Shown one piece after another: positions 25,881 through 39,284 of a DNA stretch of 64,000 nt; positions within the stretch are counted from its first letter, which is position 1, and each line of letters opens with the position of its first letter. The stretch spans positions 55,293,759-55,357,758 of the forward strand of contig JAKGHH010000003.1 of NCBI GenBank assembly GCA_022828595.1, given 5' to 3'. The notes beneath the pieces were generated by a model. The model saw only the letters and a program-made list of their open reading frames with translations, made no database searches and was not told the DNA's origin. A program made the translations under genes and the position numbers. Source of the stretch: Nelumbo lutea. Taxonomy: Eukaryota > Streptophyta > Magnoliopsida > Proteales > Nelumbonaceae.

Positions 25881-26575
25881 CAGATGACTAAGCATCTTAC
25901 AGCTTATAACTGGGATGGGAATACAACTGGTTGGGCAAATGGGTTCCATTTTACATGCTCCACTCACCCCACCTTTTGTTGATGTACCTAAGTTTGAAGC
26001 CAAAGTGGACCTTTCAAAACGTCCTTTCTCTGGAAGTTTATGGTGAAAAGATTGAAGCATTTGATGTGGATTGGAAAAGTAAATACATGACCAAACCACA
26101 TGGAGGGAATAAATTGCCTCAACTGAGTGTCCCCCACTCAACCAAGTATTTGAATAAATGTTGCAGTCACTAGACAGACTACCACGTCTCAGATGACTCC
26201 CCAGAATGGACTCTTCATCTAACTTGGAATCCAAAGAACAACAACCCTGTAGAGCTGACCAAAGCCTTTTTCCTTCTTGATGGGCCTTCTGTCTATCCCA
26301 CTATGACCTGGTATTGGGCTGGAGTGCCCATATTGGATTACAAATTGTGTTTGCATATTCTGCTTCTTCATATGAATAACAGAAGAGCTTAAGTGTGAGG
26401 GAGACCTTTTGGGCTTTAACCTCTGGCCCATCTGTGGCTTGGTTTGGAGAATGTACTATGTTCTATGTAGAGCTCAAGCATGTAAATGGGCCTGGTCTTA
26501 AGGATACCCTTTTAACAACTTCAGTGGCAAATTTATCAGAAAATGTGGATGACAACTAATACATCTACAGAGACA
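25881..26575 (+). pseudogene. Unidentified coding-like relic
   Basis: Three stretches on the + strand read like protein but lie in different frames with stops between: about 25886-26035 (AYNWDGNTTGWANGFHFTC), 26030-26170 (LEVYGEKIEAFDVDWKSKY), and 26405-26560 (a Trp/Phe-rich segment containing PSVAWFGECTMFYVELKHV). Between them 26170-26340 also contains open, protein-like sequence. This pattern suggests one ancestral coding region broken by small indels. I do not recognise the family and give no function. A 140-codon ORF on the opposite strand overlaps it and looks less protein-like. Confidence 0.4.
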
Positions 26576-26832
26576 GGGAGAGTATGTATTTTATTGATGA
26601 AATATTATATGAAAACCATTCTAAATTCATTCTATTAATAATTAATATACTGAACGCTTTACAAGTTCAGTTTATTATAGTATTCAATATTGAACTTCAA
26701 TACATATCCCATGGTTAGGATTTGCTTCAAATCCGAATATAAATGCATTGAATTTGAATTTGGGTATAACCTGTTTTGATGCATTTGGTATACCTTATTT
26801 GAATCCAAACAATTTGTAGCTCTAATTGGATT

Positions 26833-27274
26833 TGACTAAGTATATGTTTGGGTTGCTGATGCGTGGGTTGGAAGTACCGTTTTTGGAGAAAATGGTGTTT
26901 TTTTTTTTTTTTGTTTGCAAATGTTGCTGACAGATAGGATGTTTCTTGGAGCAACAGCAATGTTTTTTGTTTAGTACCAATGCTTCAGGAAACGTTTTCA
27001 GCACTGGTGCCTATTATCCAGTACCATGTTATGTCCCTGTCACTGCCACCTCATGTCCATGTTGGCAGCAACGAGTTGCAGCTCTAGAAAACGCCAAATT
27101 TGGCATTGCTCTAAGCCATGCCTTCCCGATTTTCAAGGTGTGGCTTGGAGTACTGTTTTTTATGGAAAAATGGTCCCAAATAAACAGACATTTCCAAGAG
27201 CACCATTTTTCCGACGTGGCACTGATGTATCACCATTTTCTGGAGCAACGAATCGATGCCAAACAGACGCTAAA
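26833..27274 (+). mobile_element. MITE-like element, family C copy 2
   Basis: Direct-orientation relative of 21262-21722. The left end TATGTTTGGGTTGCTGATGCG and the inverted right end CTGTTTGGCATCGATTCG form imperfect terminal inverted repeats. TAA occurs just outside both ends (26836 region and 27271 region), compatible with a 3-bp target duplication. Confidence 0.6.
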
Positions 27275-27588
27275 TTGCTCAGCTTTTAAGCTTATGCCAT
27301 AAAGAGTAAAAAGAATACATAAACTTTAGATCTTTAGAGTCAAATAACATTATAGTATGTACCAAGATCAAAATTTTGCAACATATCAATGACCCATCAA
27401 TACGCAAAATTCTCATTCTTTGGGGTTTTTGACCCATTTCAGGGAGTAAAGAGGCCTTAGATCGACTCCCCAAACGGGTTTGAAAAAAAAAAAAAAAAAA
27501 GCTAGAAACAAAAGATATGAAGTGTGGGGTCAAAACACCAGATATATCCCATCCGGCATATCAGAGTGTATCAATCTTTGGAACCAAA

Positions 27589-27870
27589 GTTTTAAAAATC
27601 GGACTGGACACGGAACCGTTATGGAGACCGGTTCCTAGATTGAACGGCCCAACCGTCTTGTTCGAATGGATGGCCCATTCTGACTTAAAAAGTAAATAAA
27701 ATAAATATAATAAAAAACAGCCAAAACCGTTGTCCAAATCGACGGGTTGATGATTTGACCGCCCAGTTCAACAGGTCATTGACGAAATTAACAAGTTTTA
27801 GCTGAAAAGAAGTTTTAGGGTATAACAGAACCAGTTACCTGACCATTTCCGTGCAAAAATGAACAGAAAA
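27589..27870 (+). mobile_element. Short TIR element, family D copy 2
   Basis: Related to the insert at 15921-16126: same order of AAAATCGGAC-, GGTTC-, TTGAACGG-, TTGACC- and GACCATTTC-like blocks. About 280 bp, longer because of an A-rich interior. Confidence 0.6.
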
Positions 27871-29099
27871 AAAAATAAAAAAAAAAAAAACACAAACTCT
27901 ATTTGAGCTTTCCAAAAATCACTTGTTTTTGGCTTCTTGCATCTTTTTGACACATTGGCTTTTGACAATTAAATCTATCGTGAACCAAATGGAAAAAGAT
28001 CAAATCACTGTCTACCAAACTTACAAATAGCCAACAGACCATGCAAAAAGGCACGTAAAAAAGGGCCTTAGATTATTGCCATGCCATATGATGATTTTAT
28101 GTAGTGGTCAAGTGTTTTTACCTTTTTCTCCCTATTATGTTATATTCATTAACATTTTATAATCTTATCTTATTTTACATTCATCAATACATTTATCTTG
28201 CCCCAACCTCACTTCCTACGCCCTAGATGTGTGCATTAAAGAACTTCAACCACATCGAATCCGGATTAGGGCTTGGACCAATTCAAAATTTAACAAATGC
28301 TCAATCCAACCCAACCCAACTTACACTTTTGGGTTGGCTGGGTTGAACCCAACCCAAGTGAATGGTAGCCATCCAGAGTTTCAAGCTTTTAAGAACTACT
28401 CATATAAAATGGATTATTTTGGACATGTAGCTGAATTTCGGCAAAAGATTTATCCCTTTTTTTCCACGATGTAATTTATGGTGCAAATATCATCTTAAAA
28501 TTACTTGCCACATCGTCAACATAAACCTTTCTAAGCTTGTTTCTTCTTTTTCTTTTAATTTGGTACCTGATTTGCACCAATTTTGGTTTGGGGATTGAAT
28601 ATTTAGCTGACTGATATGGTTTTCTGTCCACTGAATAATTTGTAATGGCTAGCCAGACTCAAGTTACCTGAGCCTCAACCCATGGCCAAGGAAATTTCTG
28701 GTTACCCCTGAACTCTTAAGCCCAAGCCCAGGTTCTGCGCTTCTTAAACCACAGCCCAACCCAATTAGGGGTGACAATTGAAGAGGAGTGTTGGGCGGGT
28801 TGGGTTTGGGCTGGGCTATAATTCAACTATGACCAGTTAATCCATTAATGATCCATTTAAATAAAATTAAACGAATAGAACCCAACCCAAAATCAACTCG
28901 AACCATTAACATTGTAAAGCATCAACTCATGTTTTTGGGTGGTTGTAGGCTAATGCATGACATCAACGTAGTAACGTAATATATACAGGAAGTGTTCATG
29001 TGCTTTGCAAAGCACACTATTTTTTTTTTTTTTTTGTTCTAAAACCCCAAAAGCATTCACACCATTTATAAAACTAGAAAGTGTGCACGTGGCTATTTT
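27871..29099. other. Non-coding stretch with GGGTTGGG-type repeat fragments
   Basis: Contains a short inverted arrangement of AACCCAACCC / GGGTTGG near 28305-28360 and again at 28765-28900 (starting TTAGGGGTGACAATTG). These are typical fragments of small plant DNA transposons. No gene. Confidence 0.45.
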
Positions 29100-30235
29100 A
29101 GACCACGATGATGGTGATAGTAATAATATGTTTTCTTAACATTATTTATATTTTAGTGTACAAAAACAATTCTTATTTATTACACTTATCTTTGTTTATT
29201 ATGATTAATATATGATGTTAGAGATGTGGCCAAATGATTTCTACAAAATTTATCACTTTTTTAACTATTTTGTTTTTTATCATTTTCTAATTTTTATTAT
29301 TTAATTAGCACATTTGACCTAAAAGGTTGAACTATTGACCTACCACCAAACATGAGAACAATTTCACTTTTGGGTTAGATTCAAATTTTGTATTTCATTA
29401 AAAACAATTATTTTTTATCACACTTTGTTTTCTTTAAAATGATTAATAAAATATTATCATCAATTAGATATTAGGGATGTGTACAATTTTTCCTACAATA
29501 TTTTATTTTTTGTTTGATATGATGAATATTTAATATTATAGATGTGCCCAAATGTTTTCTACAAAAGTTCTACATTTTTCATAATTTTTTGTGTTTTTTC
29601 CTTTTTATATATTCTTATTATTTAATTATGATATCAAGGACTGACACATTTGACCCAAAAGGATAGATTGTTGACCCTCTATCAAATAGGAAAATAATTT
29701 AATTTTTGGGTCTTTATATTTTGTATTCATTTCCATCAACAGTAAAAACGTTTCTTGTTTATCACACTTTTTTATTTAATATAATTAATACACAATATTA
29801 GTGAATTTCTATATTTTCTTTCTTCTTTGTGTTTTTATCTTTTTAAATTTTATTTTTAATTCTAACATCGAGGGTTGACCCATTTAACCTAAGGTTGAAT
29901 TGTTGACCCACCACCAAAAGTAGGAAAACAATTTCATTTGGGGCTGGTTTTAAATTTTGTATTTCATGTCCAACATCAACAAAAACAATTATTTTTTACC
30001 ATACATATTTTCATTTAATATGATTAATATGAAATATTAGAGATGTGCTCAATTTTTTTACAATTTTTATTTTTTATAATTTTTTTGTATTTATTTTTAT
30101 TTTATATGTTTTATTATTTAACTATGGCATCATAGGTTGACCCATTTGACTTGGATGTTGAATTACTTACTCACTACCTAGATGAAAGAATGGTCTCATT
30201 TTTGTGTTGATTTTAAAATTTGGTTTTATATATAT
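29100..30235. repeat. Degenerate tandem repeat, about four units of 230-340 bp
   Basis: A recurring order of blocks (ATGATTAATA... TTAGAGATGTG... CATTTGACC... TTGACC-CACCACCAAA... CAATTTCATTTTTGGG... TTTTGTATTTCAT) appears about four times, with the TTGACC block at about 29333, 29667, 29896 and 30165. Very AT-rich, no ORF. Confidence 0.6.
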
Positions 30236-30239
30236 GGCT

Positions 30240-30660
30240 AAAGGTATTGGATGTAGATATGATTAACAAAATTTAATTGAAGCAAAAAAATGATTGAATT
30301 TATTAGCGAGAAAAAATATCTTAAATATAGGATTTAATGAGAACGAATAGGAATAAATACCTTAAACATATGACTTAATAAGAGAAAATTGAATGAAGTA
30401 AAAAAGAAATAGTTCAAATTACATTTTTGCCCTCACAATTAGAGAATGAATGGTCAAATTAAAAGATAAAGGCATTTTAGTCAATAATAGGATTCAATGA
30501 AAGATGATAGGAGTTAATAACTTAACTAAGGACTTGATGAGATGAAATTAAATGAGGTGAAAAGTAGTAGCTCAAATTACATTTTCTACCCTCACAATTA
30601 AAGAGGGACCTAATTCAAACATAGGGATATTTAAGTCAAACAAAAGTTCCACTCTCATTC
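30240..30660. repeat. Two-copy degenerate repeat of about 160 bp
   Basis: The blocks AGGA(C/T)TT(A/G)ATGAGA and CAAATTACATTTT...CCCTCACAATTA recur at about 30330/30515 and 30413/30573. Non-coding. Confidence 0.5.
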
Positions 30661-30771
30661 ATACCTTTAGTAGTAGTATAGGTTTATGCAAAAAAGAAAA
30701 ACCAAATGCCTTTTTCTCTATGAAACCAAACTACCCAAAGGCAAAAGTGTTCTTCTTGCCAAAAATATTAG

Positions 30772-30890
30772 GGCTCAGTTTGGGAAGAGTACAAATATAA
30801 TATGCATAGTGCAAAGCCTTATATTTTGTATTTCTAAACCTTTATTTTTGTTGTACATATTTGTATTTGGACTCTATCAAGAAGAGTATA
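30772..30890 (+). mobile_element. Tourist-like MITE, family B copy (degenerate)
   Basis: Starts GGCTCAGTTTGGG after TTA and contains the CAAATATG / CATATTTGTATTTGGACTC halves seen in the better copy at 55359-55477. The right end is eroded. Confidence 0.45.
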
Positions 30891-33800
30891 GTACAAATGT
30901 GTATAGTGCTAGGGTGAGCAAATGGGTTGGTTCCAAGGTTTAAAGTATTGGTATCGAGTATTGTTCAAATATGAATATGCTTTGGAAACACATTGATACA
31001 GACAAAAAATATGGAAACTCATTGGCACACTAGGGAAACACATACAAATTCCATAGATACATTAATAACTAAATTTAAGATAAAAAAAGTCACAAATAAT
31101 ATATAAATGCATACAAATTGTATATGAAAACATATATTACAATTAATATATTGGGATGCATAGGTATCAGATCATATAATTTTATTTATAATGCATCAAT
31201 CAAGAGTCCAAGACACTAAACACGTGCATATTATATTTTAATTATTATATCAATTATTTTTTTTATTTTACTATTTTAATTTTTTAACATTAACAAAAAT
31301 TCAAGTACATAAACATTAAACTCTCAAATTCAAATTAATATATCAATTAATAATTTATAAAAATATAATCCTAACTTAAAGTATATCAAATTTGTTAAAA
31401 TTTCTAAGATACATATCATATACAAATTCATAATTTTTAATTACTAAAATAATTATTCCATTATTAATAATTTATTTCTATAAATTAATTGAAATAAAAA
31501 TCAACTTTTTTTTATATAAATGTAGGTTTGATAGATTATTTGCTCTATTAGTTTATAAAATATTATTTTAGAGTTTTTGTTTTGAATAGTTAGAGTTGTT
31601 AAATATAAACGTGCTTTTTTATTTAAATTGCATGCAGACACAAAAAGTGATAAAATTTATTTTATTTTATTTGTTGTCATAAGATGAAACATAGTTTGAT
31701 GGTTTAGAAGTACGGCAAAAGTTGGCACACTTTAACTGACATGAGTTTGAATCACCATGTTGCATTTATATAAGAAATAGAGAGATGCAGTGTGTCGCAC
31801 GTATTGGCCCATATTGATATGAATGACTTACGGGATACACTTCTATTCGTAGCATTTCTTGTATTGCTATCAACTGATACCAATACAACATATATCGTAT
31901 CAATATTTAAATTCTTGGTTGGTTCTACTTGGGACCAATTGGAACTGGCCTTACTTGAACCGACCCAAAGAACTAACCTTGGTTGGCCCAAGTAGAACTA
32001 GCCTTGGAATTGAACTTACATTATAAATAAATCCTAAAATATTTTGAGAATGTAAGGGTTTAAACCTAAGGACTCATGGTTATTGGTTATAAATAATACT
32101 AGTAGGGCCCTGTAAGATGCATGGGAAAATCAAATAATTTGTAAGATATCAAAGATTTTTCTTTTTTGGTAGAGGTTAAAATATGGGGAAGGCATAAAAG
32201 TTGTTTCTCCATGGGGCTACACAACTAGGGGGATAATCCCCAAACCCATAAAGTCTCCCATCCATAGTGCTAGCTGGATTTGATCCTAAGTAGATCTTTA
32301 CTACAACCAACAGGAGACCTTACCAACCAACCAATTGACACTTTGGCACAGGAAGTTAAAACTAAATTAATAAAGATATCAATTTAAAATTTATTGTTTT
32401 TTACATAGAAAAAGTAAAATAGGAAGAAATATTTGAATATCTTAAAAATCCTTAGTGCAATTGATATAAATAAATTACAATTCAAAAATTTATGAATAAA
32501 TTTCTGAATTGATATGAATAAAATTTTCAAAATTTATTGATATGAATAAATTAATTAATGAAAACATAAAAATTTCAATAATTTATATTTTTGAAATTAA
32601 TTTTCACTAAATTAAATTACCAAAAACATGAAAATTAGTTTATGAGAATCATTAATTTAAAAAAATCCCAATAAATTCCAAAACCCAATGTAAATTACAA
32701 TTATTATAGAAATTATTAATAAATACTAAATGTAAATTATCAAAATTAAAATTTCACCATAATTTTTCAATTTAATAATTACCAAAAGCCAATGTAAATT
32801 ACTAATAATTAATTATGAAAATTATTAAAACTTTTTAATTTAATAATTTTCAAAATATATTAAATTTTCTTAATAGTTAGGGAAATTATAAATATAGTTA
32901 AAATTTATCAATTATTTTCCAATTTAATATTTAACAATTTCCAAAAACCAATGTAAACGAAAATATCAATAAATAATTTTAACTACCAAAATTAAATTTC
33001 AAAATCAATAATTTTCTGAAATTACCTAAAAATTTCTAAAAATTATTTTTTTTCAAATTTTAAAAATAAATAATAATATTTAAATTACTGAAATTTTCAT
33101 TTAATAATTATCAATTCCAGTTAGTACTAATATATAATTAATTTCGTATAATAATACATTAATATTTAAATATGAAATTTTGATTATTCAATCATTATTA
33201 TATGAATAAATTAATTTTCAAACATTTATGTATTTTGTGAATAAATAATCTTTGTTACAATGTTGAAATGTGAGATAGGGTAACATGGCTAGAGGCAGAG
33301 TTGAATGATGTGGAAAAAATGATGGGCCTGGATAGGGTGAAGGTAGACCTGTATTGAACTTGGGTTATTGTGTTTATTTTTCATTACTTTGAAATTAAAA
33401 TTAAATAGAGTTGAAATTAATAAGTTTTTACTTTTATTAAATTTTAATTTTGTAGTAAATATTGATGTGTAATTTAAGTTATGATATTATGCTTTTATTA
33501 CTGTTTAAAATTTTTAATCTTGTTATAACTTGTTATTATAAATCAAGTATAGTATTACTATAATGAATTTTAAGAATTATTATTATTAAAATTAAAAAAT
33601 AGTAATTTATTTTGAATATTCTATTATGTTAATCATTTTGAAATTAAAATTATTACAATATAATATAAAATTATTATAATTAATTATTAAATTTTCAATG
33701 ATGATATGAAAAAATATTATGTATAATTATAATACTTTTTCAAGTATAAAATTTTATTACTTTTATTATTTGTTTCAGTATTATTTATTTTATTGTTATT

Positions 33801-33995
33801 AGTCCTTTAGATATTTTTTTACTGATCTTATTAATATTTTAGATAGAGAAAGGGGGACAGGGAGTTGGAAAAGAGGCGTTAAAATTAGGTTGTTTATTGT
33901 GAGATAGGTTAGGGGATGTTTTAGGAGGAAATTCTAGGAGGGGGAGATAGTTTAGGAGAACTTTTAGGAGAGAAGATAATTTGGTTGACTGGGAA
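30891..33995. other. Extremely AT-rich non-coding stretch
   Basis: Over 3 kb, mostly A/T, with recurrent AATTATTAATAATTT-like words (32350-33840) and no ORF beyond 79 codons. No gene, RNA gene or terminal repeat can be defended. Confidence 0.6.

Positions 33996-34035
<40 letters not shown>
33996..34035. repeat. (TG)n(GA)n microsatellite
   Basis: About ten TG units followed by about nine GA units, uninterrupted. Confidence 0.95.
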
Positions 34036-34552
34036 GGGATTTTAGGAATAAGATAAGGGGATTATTGCCTATGTTCTTTCCTTATTGGTTTAATGGGCAA
34101 TTAGGTAGAATTAAATAAAATAAAAATTCAAAAAAAGGCAATTAGGAAAGGGGTTTGGAGCAAAGACATGCTCTCTGACGTGGACTACCTTGCTTTAATA
34201 AGTAATGAAAATCAATAAAACTAATATTTACAAAATGTAAATTACTCAATTAAGCAACATTAAAACATATATAATGTTTTAAACTAATTTCTATTCAATT
34301 ATTATTAGTGAGTAATATTGAATTATTAATAAATAATAATTCTAAATGTTCTTATGTTATATTAATAATTCTTAATAGTATATTAACACAATTTAATAAT
34401 TAATATATACTACCATATTTAAGTTATGGTGGACATTTCACTTAGATGTCATCTTATTAATTTTTCAAAGAACATGTTAAGGTTATTAATTTTTTAAAGA
34501 ATAGATTAATGTTAATAATTTTTCAAAGAACAAATTTAGGCTATTAACTCTT
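34036..34552. other. AT-rich non-coding stretch
   Basis: Contains three diverged copies of TTATTAATTTTTCAAAGAA at about 34455, 34493 and 34513; two more lie beyond the MITE at 34950-34990. No ORF. Confidence 0.5.
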
Positions 34553-34555
34553 TAA

Positions 34556-34896
34556 GTCCCCATTCATTTTTTGGTATTTAAAGGGAGCTAAGTTGATCAA
34601 CAAGTAAGTTGACCACAATACTTGCATTCATTTGCTACTATATTGGGTCCCATGGTAAATGAGGATACCTCAAAGTATTAATTACCAGAGTAACTGATAC
34701 TCTCCTACAAGGTGAGTAAATAACTTACCTATGCTTGTTAAATATGATAAGTGCTCTCTTCCTCTCACCTCTCTCTTTACTCGGCTAACTAATAGCATAC
34801 AAGATGCTAGAAGCTTGCCTATTCAAGCAAATTTTAACTAGGAAACACTTGCCTAAGTAAATATATTTACCTAGATAGGTAAAGACAAACAAGGCC
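34556..34896 (+). mobile_element. Tourist-like MITE, family A copy 3
   Basis: 341-bp relative of 20142-20521: starts GTCCCCATTCATTTTTT, ends AAACAAGGCC, with TAA at 34553-34555 and 34897-34899. Interior diverged. It is inserted in the TTTTTCAAAGAA repeat, whose copies continue on the right side. Confidence 0.7.
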
Positions 34897-35082
34897 TAAA
34901 GAATAACTTCAGGTTATTGTTGTTTTAAAGAATAAGTTCATGTTATTAATTTTTTGAAGAATAGGTTCAGGTTATTAAACTTTTAAAGAATAGGTTCCAT
35001 GGGTAGACCTTGGAACCGACAAGACCGAACCAACCTTTACAAGGTAGGTCCCGGTTCCAAGTTTTGCCTTGGAAACCAACCC

Positions 35083-35152
35083 ATGCTCTATAGTGCAAAT
35101 ACAAGGTTTTGCATTATACATATTTGTATTTACACTATTCCCAAATTAAGCC
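35083..35152 (+). mobile_element. Fragment of a family B MITE
   Basis: Right half only: AGTGCAAATACAAGG... to CCCAAATTAAGCC followed by TAA. The left part is missing. Confidence 0.45.
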
Positions 35153-35207
35153 TAAGATTTAATCAGTACCTATATAAGGAAGCTAAAGGATAACAAAGGG
35201 TCTTTTG

Positions 35208-36830
35208 TGTTATTGAAACAATAATATCCTGCAATGGTGTTTCACTCTTTAACCCTTCAAGTACAATAGATATGACAACATAAGCACAAATACAATACAG
35301 AAATGCCTCTCAATAGATAGATAGAAGCAAATACAAAACAAACTATGTCACAACAAAAGAATGCACAAACTAATATAGGCTCATCTCTTGAAGGGACTCA
35401 CAAATAATCTCAGTGAAACAAACAAATCAAAAAGGTTATTCAGATTTTTTCTTCACTGTAACTGATTTAGCGCAAAAATCTCTTCTTCTTAGATTGACTC
35501 TTGCTCACAAAATGCTCTCTTTACTTGTAATTAATCACTTATTGATTTCTTTATCTTCTTAAAGCCAAAACTACTAATTTATAGTGGCAAAGAGCATTTA
35601 ACCATTAGAAAAGCCATTGGGAAGAATTAATCCATACTAATAAATGTTCAGATTGAATTCCTGACAAAATAGAAGGCATACAATAAGAGGTAATAGTAGT
35701 TGTGCCTTCAAACGGTCTAATTTACTACAAGTAAGTAATAGACTAACACAAGCTAATAGTCAATTACCAATTGTTGGATGAAATAATTTTCTCTATCCGT
35801 CAACTACTCCCTTCTAATAGACTACTAGAAGCTTGTACCCAATCTCAGCTATTAGGCATAGCCGACTCGTTTTTTGCTATAGTCAATTACTAAATGATGT
35901 CTTCATAAACACTAGCATTGGCTGTCATGGTTAATCGACTAAAAATAATGAATAGTCAACTATTCATTGTTCATAACCTTAGAAACTTAGATATTTCTAT
36001 TCCAAAGGTCTAGCAATTGTTTCTTTAGGCTTCTAAACTTAGATCAATTACTTTTTGAGTCTAGGAACACCTAAGAACCAAACATAAATCCTAAAACATG
36101 CATATTATTTACATTAAACCATGCATATTATTTACATTAAATCCTAAAACATGAAATTGTAGAACAATGTAGACCACTTAGACTTTAATGCTTTCTCCTT
36201 TCAGTTTTTGGTAGTGAACTTCTTCTTTAAAGAGTTACAAATTTATTCAAGATGATTGACAGCTATCTAATCATTTTATTCAAGATTTTATTCTTATAGA
36301 AATATGTTAAACACTTTTAGCATAATGGATACAGCTACACACTTAGCGCAGTCATTAGTACTCAATGAGTTAATTTGTTATCATCAAAGCAGATAGGGCC
36401 AATATTCTCCCCCTTTTTTTATGATGACAAATTGTTGATGAAAAAATGATAACAAATAAGCACAAATAAATAGTATAATGATAACTCCTAACAATACTAC
36501 CTAATATATAAATTCAGAACAATCATATAAACATGTAAATTTTCAACATATGTAAACTTTTATGCACACAATCATTAATAACTACCCCTAAGCAAGATAA
36601 GTGTTTAAGTACCACAACTAAACTCCCTCTGAATCATACAAGGGGATAAACATCTTTCTCATTGATCTCCCCTTGATTGAGGAGACTTTTCTTCCTTAGA
36701 TCTCCCCTTTGCTTCTTAAGAAGATGTTTATTTTTTTTTCAAAATATATTATTTTTTTAATTAAGAACAAATTTTCCCCCTTTTGGCATCGACAAAAGGA
36801 AAGAGGGAGCAATAATAAGTATTAGCAATA
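35208..36830 (-). mobile_element. 3' end of a SIRE-like copia element (LTR plus pre-LTR region)
   Basis: Read on the - strand, a purine tract AAAAAAAAGGGGGAGA at about 36405-36422 follows TTTGTCATCAT and precedes a ~1.2-kb LTR-like stretch ending ...ACA near 35208. A second motif, GATGCCAAAAGGGGGA, lies about 360 bp upstream near 36775-36795. Paired TGATGCCAAAGGGGGA and TCATCA...GGGGGAGA motifs near the 3' end are characteristic of SIRE/Maximus copia elements. No coding domain remains; this is a truncated relic. The left boundary is a guess from TGTT. Confidence 0.55.
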
Positions 36831-36835
36831 ATGAT

Positions 36836-36989
36836 GAAAACCACATGAAACTCATAGATTTCTAAAATATCCCATGAAAACATATAGAGGTATGAATTGA
36901 CCAATCATGGTTGAAAACCATATGAAACTCATAGATTTCTAAAATATCCCATGAAAACATATAGAGGTATGAATTGACCAATCATGGTT
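36836..36989. repeat. Tandem duplication, 2 x 77 bp
   Basis: Unit 36836-36912 is repeated at 36913-36989 with a single visible mismatch (ACCACATG/ACCATATG). Non-coding. The near identity points to a recent event. Confidence 0.93.
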
Positions 36990-38524
36990 TAAAAAGCCCT
37001 CAAGTCCAATCTCCTTTATCCATATGAGCTTCACCTCAGTTGAGGTTTCAAATCAATTAAAGGCCCTCCAACAAAAGTATCACTATTGGCTATCGAAGGA
37101 GGAGCAATTATGGAAATTGAAATCTAAGGAATTGTAATTGAAAGATGATAATAAGAACAAAAATTTTTCATCATATGAGAAACCAAAAAAACATGAATAA
37201 CAATATATAGTGAATGAAAAAAAAAATGATGGCCATGGACCTCAAACAAGACTGAAATCTGAAACATTTTCACGAATTCTATCTTAGATGTAAGTGGTCC
37301 TTAAAAACTTTGATCCATCTTCACTTAATGCTTCCACATTACCCCCTCCAATATAGCCACATAGATTCCTTATTACAAACTCCAACTTATGAGGAAGTCA
37401 TATCTACAATTAAACATATGCATCCTCATAAGTAGGGGTGTCAACAACATTTGAAAATCCCATTTCAAATCCGAGGTTTGAATCGAATCGAATTCAAATA
37501 ATTTGAATATCTAATCGATCGAATTCAGATATGACCTAATTCAATCCAATAAATATTCAAATTCGACCAATTATTTAATTCTTATATGTAATATATAAAA
37601 TATTTAAATGTTTTATATAATTTATATATGATAATTAAATTATATAAATAATTTATATATTATATACTTTATATAAATAAAATAATTAATTACCTAAAAT
37701 AATTAATTGGTCAAATTCAAGCTAAATCAAATTCGAATTCAAATATTAATTTCCAATATCTTTCGGATATCAAATTGAATTTGGATACCAGATTTTCCAA
37801 TTGAATTCAAATTCGGATATTACCTGAGGCATAGGTCCATACAGATTCACAATTTTTCTATCACTATTTGGCCTTAATTGAACATGACATCCATAAATTG
37901 GTGTTTCTTTTTTGAACTAAGAAACTCTTTCAAAGGAAATAAATAATACCGATCTGGTACTCATTCTTAAGAATACACTTGTAGATCAATCTAGCTATAG
38001 GCTAGGATTGTACACAGGTCAGTTTAGTTCGGTTTCACTTAATTGTGCTAACTAAAATTGACACTATTAGGTTAACAATTGGGCTAACCAAATTGACCAA
38101 TAGGCAACTAAAACCAATTATGTTATTTGTTTGTATTTTGACAACTTAATATAACTTATTATGAATTCTCCCTTGCATTTATTACCAACTTTATTTGTGT
38201 AGACAAGTTAGGCAAGAGTTTGGGTCCAATGCTGCATAACCATTGCAAGTTGCAATGCAATCTAGGCATTGTATCAATGTAATTTGACCCACCATGAAGG
38301 TAGAATGGGCCCAAAATCATGAGTTAGATTCATACAATTGTTGATTTGATCAATTAGGCTTACCAAATGTTCCAAGTTTTACAAATATCACAATTAGTGA
38401 ACTAAGAATCTAGGAGAATAGAACCTTTGGTTTTGTCTTTTTTTTCCTTATTACTTTTATGGGGCAGTAGGTCTAGGAAAGACCAGTAGCTATCATCTAA
38501 AAATGTAAAAGGCCAGTAACAAAA
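36990..38524. other. Non-coding stretch with an AT-rich small repeat
   Basis: 37436-37835 has the form of a small element: it starts TAGGGGTGTCAACAACA and has mirrored ATTTGAATAT/AATTCAAAT words on either side of a TATATAA-rich core. The rest is unassigned; no ORF. Confidence 0.4.
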
Positions 38525-38527
38525 TAA

Positions 38528-38910
38528 GGTTGCGTTTGGAAACGACACAAATAAGTGTGAATGCAAATATGTAGAATGTAAAATGGTTCATATAAATTGC
38601 AAAGTTGGGTTAGTTTTGCACTGACAAATTTACCTTCTTACCAAACAGACTTTTAGTTGTAATGGATGCAAACACGAATTCCGAATTCCAATAAAGCATA
38701 TGCTTTTTTTATCAAAAGTCCACTTGAATGCAAATTTACTTCTTTTTTATTGATGTACTTTTACAACTTATTATCAATGTAAATATGCATTGGTTTGTCA
38801 TTTGCCAATGCAAAAATGTAATGTTGCCAAACACAGGCAAAAGTGAATCAGAGTACAAATTTACCTGAACCGGGATTTACACTCTATTTGCATTGTTTCC
38901 AAACGTAGCC
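38528..38910 (+). mobile_element. Tourist-like MITE, family B copy
   Basis: 383 bp. The ends GGTTGCGTTTGGAAACGA and, inverted, GGCTACGTTTGGAAACAA form a good terminal inverted repeat, flanked by TAA at 38525-38527 and 38911-38913. Non-coding. Confidence 0.82.
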
Positions 38911-39284
38911 TAAATAAAAAATTAAATTTTAAGATGTTAACTTAGTATGTTTCTAAGATGCCACATTTACTAGTTTGCAAAGTCAAAACCCACATTCGAA
39001 CCAACAATTTGGGTTCTTCAATCAATAAAACCAAAGCCAACCAATTCATTTGATAATCAACAAAATCAAGTCAAGCCAGGTTAATTTAGTCGATTTGCTC
39101 AGCTTTTATCATATGATGAACAACCCCCCTACTATAAATCAATTAGTCTTTGTAATGTGTTGTACAAAATCACCTCTAGGTTACTAGTCTTATGCCCATA
39201 ACCAATCCTATAGGAAATCATTTTTCCTTTTTAATCAAGCTTCTTAAAATACAAGCATATCACAGATAATATTCTTTTGGTAAG

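Noticed and set aside
25812..26234. 140-codon ORF on the - strand as a gene
   Set aside because: No domain, atypical composition, no splice or promoter context, and it overlaps more protein-like segments on the + strand.
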